The notes below the pieces were generated by a model. That model did not search any database. It saw only the letters and a list, made by a program, of their open reading frames with translations, and was not told where the DNA came from. A program made the translations under genes and the position numbers. A stretch of 64,000 bases of DNA from IDS-8 sp040902105 (lineage in GTDB: Bacteria > Pseudomonadota > Gammaproteobacteria > Steroidobacterales > Woeseiaceae): NCBI GenBank assembly GCA_040902105.1, contig JBBDXW010000055.1:1-64000 (forward strand), given 5' to 3'. Of this stretch, positions 60,870 through 64,000 are shown piece by piece; positions within the stretch are counted from its first letter, which is position 1; every line of letters starts with the position of its first letter.

Positions 60870-62861
60870 CTATTTCAGGTACCTGCCGTACCACGCCAGG
60901 TAGCGTTCAAGTTTGTCGTGCTGAAAGCTTACGCGCGTCAGCGAATGATACTGGTCGGGGTAAATGATCAGTTCCGTCGGCACGTCGAGGCTTTTCAGTG
61001 CCTGGTACATCTGCTCCGACGCCGCGAGCGGCACGTTGAAGTCGGCCGCGCCGCACATGAACAGGGTGGGCGTCGAAATGCGATCTGCTTCCAGGAACGG
61101 GTACGAAAGCCGCAACCACGCATCCGTGTTTTCCCAGGGCCGTCCGAGTTCCTGCTCCCAGGCGCGCACGTACTGGTCGATGCCATAACCGCCCAGCATG
61201 TTCGACATGCCGGCGCCGCTGATCGCGGCCTTGAAGCGTTTTGTCGACGCAATCATATAATTCGTCAGAATGCCGCCGTAACTCCAGCCGCCGACGCCGA
61301 GTTGCTCCGGATCGGCAAGGCCCGAGTCGATCAGGTGATCGACCGCGGCATTGATATCGGGCACGTCTGCAAAACCCCAGTCGGCGAACAGCATTTTCTG
61401 AAACGCGTAACCTCGTCCCGAGCTGCCGCGCGGATTCACGCCGGCGACCACGTAGCCGCTGGCGGCGAACAACTGCCACTCGAAATCGAATTCGTGCTGG
61501 TACTGGCTGACCGGCCCGCCATGAATGCCCAGGATCAGCGGCAGCGGACTCGTGGCACTGCGCGTGGCGGGCCACATGACCATGCCGTGGATTTCGACCT
61601 CGTCCGCGCTCCTGAAGCGGATGGTTTCGGCTGTCGACAGGTCGACTTCCTTTAACCAGGCATCATTCTGACGCGACAATTGCTGCAGTTTGCCGCGTTC
61701 GAGTTTCCATACTTCGGCCGGTCGATCGCTACTGCTCGCAACGACTGCCATTCGGCCCGCCGGTTTGAAATCGAACTCGTAGACAACCTGCTCCGGCTCC
61801 GTCAGGCGTTCGACCCGGCCGTCGCGCAAGCGCACTTCAGCCAGCTGCACGCTCTGGTCGTCTTCCAAAAGGAAATATATCGAGCGACCGTCGCGCGACC
61901 AGCGCGGGCTCAGGGTGTTGCGGTCGAGCGCCTCCGTCGGCAGGCTGGCGGCCCCGTCACCGATGCCAACCGTGCCGACCTGCAACAAGCCGTACCAGAT
62001 GTCTTCCTGCGCCCCGCCGTGCAGGTAGGCGATGCGCTTGCCGTCGGCGCTCCAGTCCGGCGGTCCGCTGCCCCAGCTGCCGTCGGCGTCGCCGTCGGAA
62101 CCGGTATTTTGCGTTACCTGCGTGGCGCCGGCGCCCCGTTCCGCATCGATGACGTAAACGTCCCAGTTATCGTGCCGGTCCATGTCGTCACCGCGCTTGG
62201 TGACGAACGCGATCTGCGTTCCGTCCGGCGACCATGACGGTTGGAGCTCGTCGTAATCGCCGTCTGTCAGTGCCTCGACAGAACCGCTCTCAACGTCGAG
62301 CACAAACAGGTGCGAGCGCGCGGTGCCCAGATAACCGGTGATGTCTTCCTTGAAGTAGAGACGGTCGACGACGATCGGTTGTGGTTTTCCGTCGGCATCT
62401 TTCTTATCGGCAACTTCGGCGACCAGCACGATGCGCTTGCCGTCGGGCGACCAGGCGAAGTCGGACACGCCATCCGCGGCCGTCGTGATCTGTTTTGCTT
62501 CGCCGCCGCGCATATCGAGCAGCCAGATCTGATCGCCTTCGTCTTCCTTGCCGCGATCCGACAGGAACGCGAGCTGCTGCCCGTCAGGACTCCAGCGTGC
62601 ATGATGTTCCGATTTCGGCGTGCGTGTCAGTTGCAGGGAGACTTCGCCGTCCCAGTTGCTCATCCAGAGGTCACTGACCTCTTCGTCCTGTTCGCGATCC
62701 GGCGTCGTGACGGTGTATGCAACCCACTCTCCGTCCGGGGATATCTGCGCCTCGCTGACCGCGCGAATTCGATACATGTCGTCGAGTTCGGGCGGGCGGC
62801 CTGACGCCCATTCCGGCAGCAGGCCCGCCGCGAGCGTCAACAGGGCGAAGGTCATGCGCAT
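60870..62861 (-). CDS. Secreted S9 family prolyl oligopeptidase-like serine peptidase
   Basis: Third S9 peptidase, 663 residues from the ATG at 62861 (a GGAAA site lies upstream). A signal peptide (FALLTLAAGLLPEWASG) is followed by TolB/WD40-like propeller repeats (AQISPDGEWVAYTVT, WSPDGQQLAFLSD). The catalytic domain has the nucleophile GWSYGGILTNYM, an aspartate in CGAADFNVP and a histidine in DQYHSLTRV. Expected periplasmic oligopeptidase. It lies between repeat elements, with an MFS gene downstream in the opposite end of the region. Confidence 0.93.
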   Translation of the reverse strand: MRMTFALLTLAAGLLPEWASGRPPELDDMYRIRAVSEAQISPDGEWVAYTVTTPDREQDEEVSDLWMSNWDGEVSLQLTRTPKSEHHARWSPDGQQLAFLSDRGKEDEGDQIWLLDMRGGEAKQITTAADGVSDFAWSPDGKRIVLVAEVADKKDADGKPQPIVVDRLYFKEDITGYLGTARSHLFVLDVESGSVEALTDGDYDELQPSWSPDGTQIAFVTKRGDDMDRHDNWDVYVIDAERGAGATQVTQNTGSDGDADGSWGSGPPDWSADGKRIAYLHGGAQEDIWYGLLQVGTVGIGDGAASLPTEALDRNTLSPRWSRDGRSIYFLLEDDQSVQLAEVRLRDGRVERLTEPEQVVYEFDFKPAGRMAVVASSSDRPAEVWKLERGKLQQLSRQNDAWLKEVDLSTAETIRFRSADEVEIHGMVMWPATRSATSPLPLILGIHGGPVSQYQHEFDFEWQLFAASGYVVAGVNPRGSSGRGYAFQKMLFADWGFADVPDINAAVDHLIDSGLADPEQLGVGGWSYGGILTNYMIASTKRFKAAISGAGMSNMLGGYGIDQYVRAWEQELGRPWENTDAWLRLSYPFLEADRISTPTLFMCGAADFNVPLAASEQMYQALKSLDVPTELIIYPDQYHSLTRVSFQHDKLERYLAWYGRYLK

Positions 62862-62956
62862 GGTCAATTTCCGGGGGGCGGATTCTTGTCGCGTAACTTT
62901 AGCAAGCAGCGCCGGGAGGTTGGCGTGAATTCCATATTCTGACGAGCGAGTTCGGC

Positions 62957-63054
62957 GGGTCGCCCGCAATGGCGGGCTCCCACAGGACACGATTCATCGA
63001 TATTGGCATTCCGTCGACAAGAACCCTGCAGGAGCCCGCCATTGCGGGCGACCT
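62957..63054. repeat. REP-like inverted repeat pair, family A (wide spacing)
   Basis: Arms at 62957-62984 and 63027-63054 (CGCCCGCAATGGCGGGC and its inverse) with about 42 bases between. They stand between the S9 peptidase start region and the MFS stop codon. Confidence 0.88.
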
Positions 63055-63064
63055 GCGTTGCGCT

Positions 63065-64000
63065 TCAGGCCATCTCGTCGGCGCGAATGAAAAGCCATAG
63101 CGCGGCGCTCAGGAATGCAAACAGGGTCCCGGTCACCATCGCCGCGGTCCAGCCGAGCGTGGCGGCGGTGAACGGCACCAGCAACGCATTGACGAAACCC
63201 ACGGCGTTGCCGCCGGTGTTCATCACGCCGCAGGCTGCCGCCGCGTTTCGTCCGCCAATACCGATACCGGCTGCCCAGAACGCGGCTTCGGTGATCTGGT
63301 TGCACAAAAAGCTCATCGCCAGGCAGCCAACGGCAACGTAAGCGCTCATCGTGATGGAACCGAACAGCAGGAATACGCCCGACGCGGCGACGCCGGCCAT
63401 CGCGGGCCACGCACATCCACGGCGGAGTCCGGCACGGCGGCACAGGAAATCACAGAGGAATCCGCCAAGCGTTGCACCCACTGCGGCTGCGATCCACTGA
63501 ACGGACGTGAAAAAACCGGCTTGTTGACTTTCGAATCCGCGGACCTCGACCAGGTAATAAAAAACCCAGTTGAACATCAGGTAAAAAATGTAATTCATGC
63601 AGAAGTAACTGAGCGTCAGCAGCAGCACATTGCGATCTCTGAGGACGCGCTGCCAGCCGGGCCTGTCGCCGCCGGGGTTGGCAGCGACCGCTACCGGGCG
63701 GTTTGCGACGATCAGCGCCGCTTCGGCTTCGTTGACGGATGGATGCTCCGACGGGTTGTCGCGCACGTACCACCACCACAGAAACGCACCTATGAAACCG
63801 AGCGGAGCCAGCAATACGAAAGACTGCCGCCAGCCCACCTCGGCCATCATCCAGACCAGCAGCGGCGCCGACGCCGCGGTGCCGAGCGTCAAGCCCGTAC
63901 TCGACAGGCCGTTCGGCAAAGCCCAGCTGCCGATCGGAAACCAGCGTTCGACGACGCCGCCGGTGAGCGGATAGATCGGCGCGTGCGCAGCACCGACGAG
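63065..64000 (-). CDS. MFS transporter, ACS (anion:cation symporter)-like, 5' end beyond window
   Basis: The reading frame enters from the right edge without a stop, so only the C-terminal 311 residues are seen. Segments include PLTGGVVERWFPIGSWALPN, a central amphipathic loop (PGWQRVLRDRNVL) and about eight membrane helices, ending FIRADEMA. The pattern of hexuronate or glucarate-type MFS symporters (the TAASAPLLVWMM loop) is suggestive. Substrate unknown. Confidence 0.85.
   Translation of the reverse strand, partial: LVGAAHAPIYPLTGGVVERWFPIGSWALPNGLSSTGLTLGTAASAPLLVWMMAEVGWRQSFVLLAPLGFIGAFLWWWYVRDNPSEHPSVNEAEAALIVANRPVAVAANPGGDRPGWQRVLRDRNVLLLTLSYFCMNYIFYLMFNWVFYYLVEVRGFESQQAGFFTSVQWIAAAVGATLGGFLCDFLCRRAGLRRGCAWPAMAGVAASGVFLLFGSITMSAYVAVGCLAMSFLCNQITEAAFWAAGIGIGGRNAAAACGVMNTGGNAVGFVNALLVPFTAATLGWTAAMVTGTLFAFLSAALWLFIRADEMA

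Overview
The window is a G+C-rich scaffold with one 100-base gap, from a Gram-negative bacterium. Lipoprotein signals, a TonB-dependent receptor, an RND pump, a SpeA-type arginine decarboxylase and a MaeB-type malic enzyme point to a gammaproteobacterium. The three secreted S9 peptidases, two penicillin-binding-protein-like hydrolases and amidohydrolases suggest a peptide- and amino-acid-degrading heterotroph, perhaps related to Woeseiales; that placement is inference from gene content only. No tRNA, rRNA, CRISPR array, prophage, integrase or intact transposase was seen.

Layout. 0-20 kb: malic enzyme, ZIP metal transporter, GAF-GGDEF diguanylate cyclase, an S9 peptidase divergent from an N-acyl-D-amino-acid deacylase/DgcN-like pair, an outer-membrane protein, a cupin, a serine hydrolase, DapF, a second S9 peptidase, and an RND pump with its adaptor. 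20-30 kb: an AlaX-like editing protein, then a TonB receptor with an aspartyl beta-hydroxylase-like gene, a beta-propeller-like protein and a TPR-sulfotransferase, followed by a YtcJ-like amidohydrolase and an orphan GARS-like ATP-grasp protein. 30.2-33.3 kb: a small-gene accessory stretch (49-codon ORF with a perfect Shine-Dalgarno, JAMM-like lipoprotein, broken FAD monooxygenase, DUF3465, EF-hand, DUF2934). 33.5-40.7 kb: MgtC/DUF4010 protein, a META lipoprotein, an AraC regulator, a VOC protein, a serine hydrolase, and an ECF sigma factor coupled to a membrane-anchored YCII protein.

40.8-45.9 kb is a compact polyamine operon: agmatine deiminase, a deoxyhypusine-synthase-like protein, arginine decarboxylase and N-carbamoylputrescine amidase. 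Together they give arginine to agmatine to N-carbamoylputrescine to putrescine, with the DHS-like enzyme probably extending putrescine. A second polyamine/amine region lies at 55.3-60.7 kb: an ornithine/lysine-type decarboxylase, an acetylpolyamine-amidohydrolase-like deacetylase, an SSAT-like acetyltransferase, a BKACE-family enzyme and a class III aminotransferase.

47.8-53.3 kb is a scrambled island. It holds the 5' ends of type III restriction (res) and modification (mod) genes, a decayed leucyl aminopeptidase, an intact HigBA pair, an integron attC-like site, a VapBC-like pair with a frameshifted toxin, and a duplicated DUF2459-like unit on both sides of an MFS exporter.

The scaffold is rich in palindromic intergenic repeats of at least five sequence families, mostly just after stop codons, some nested in each other and some with matched changes in both arms. 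These repeats and the scrambled island are the most unusual features of the sequence.
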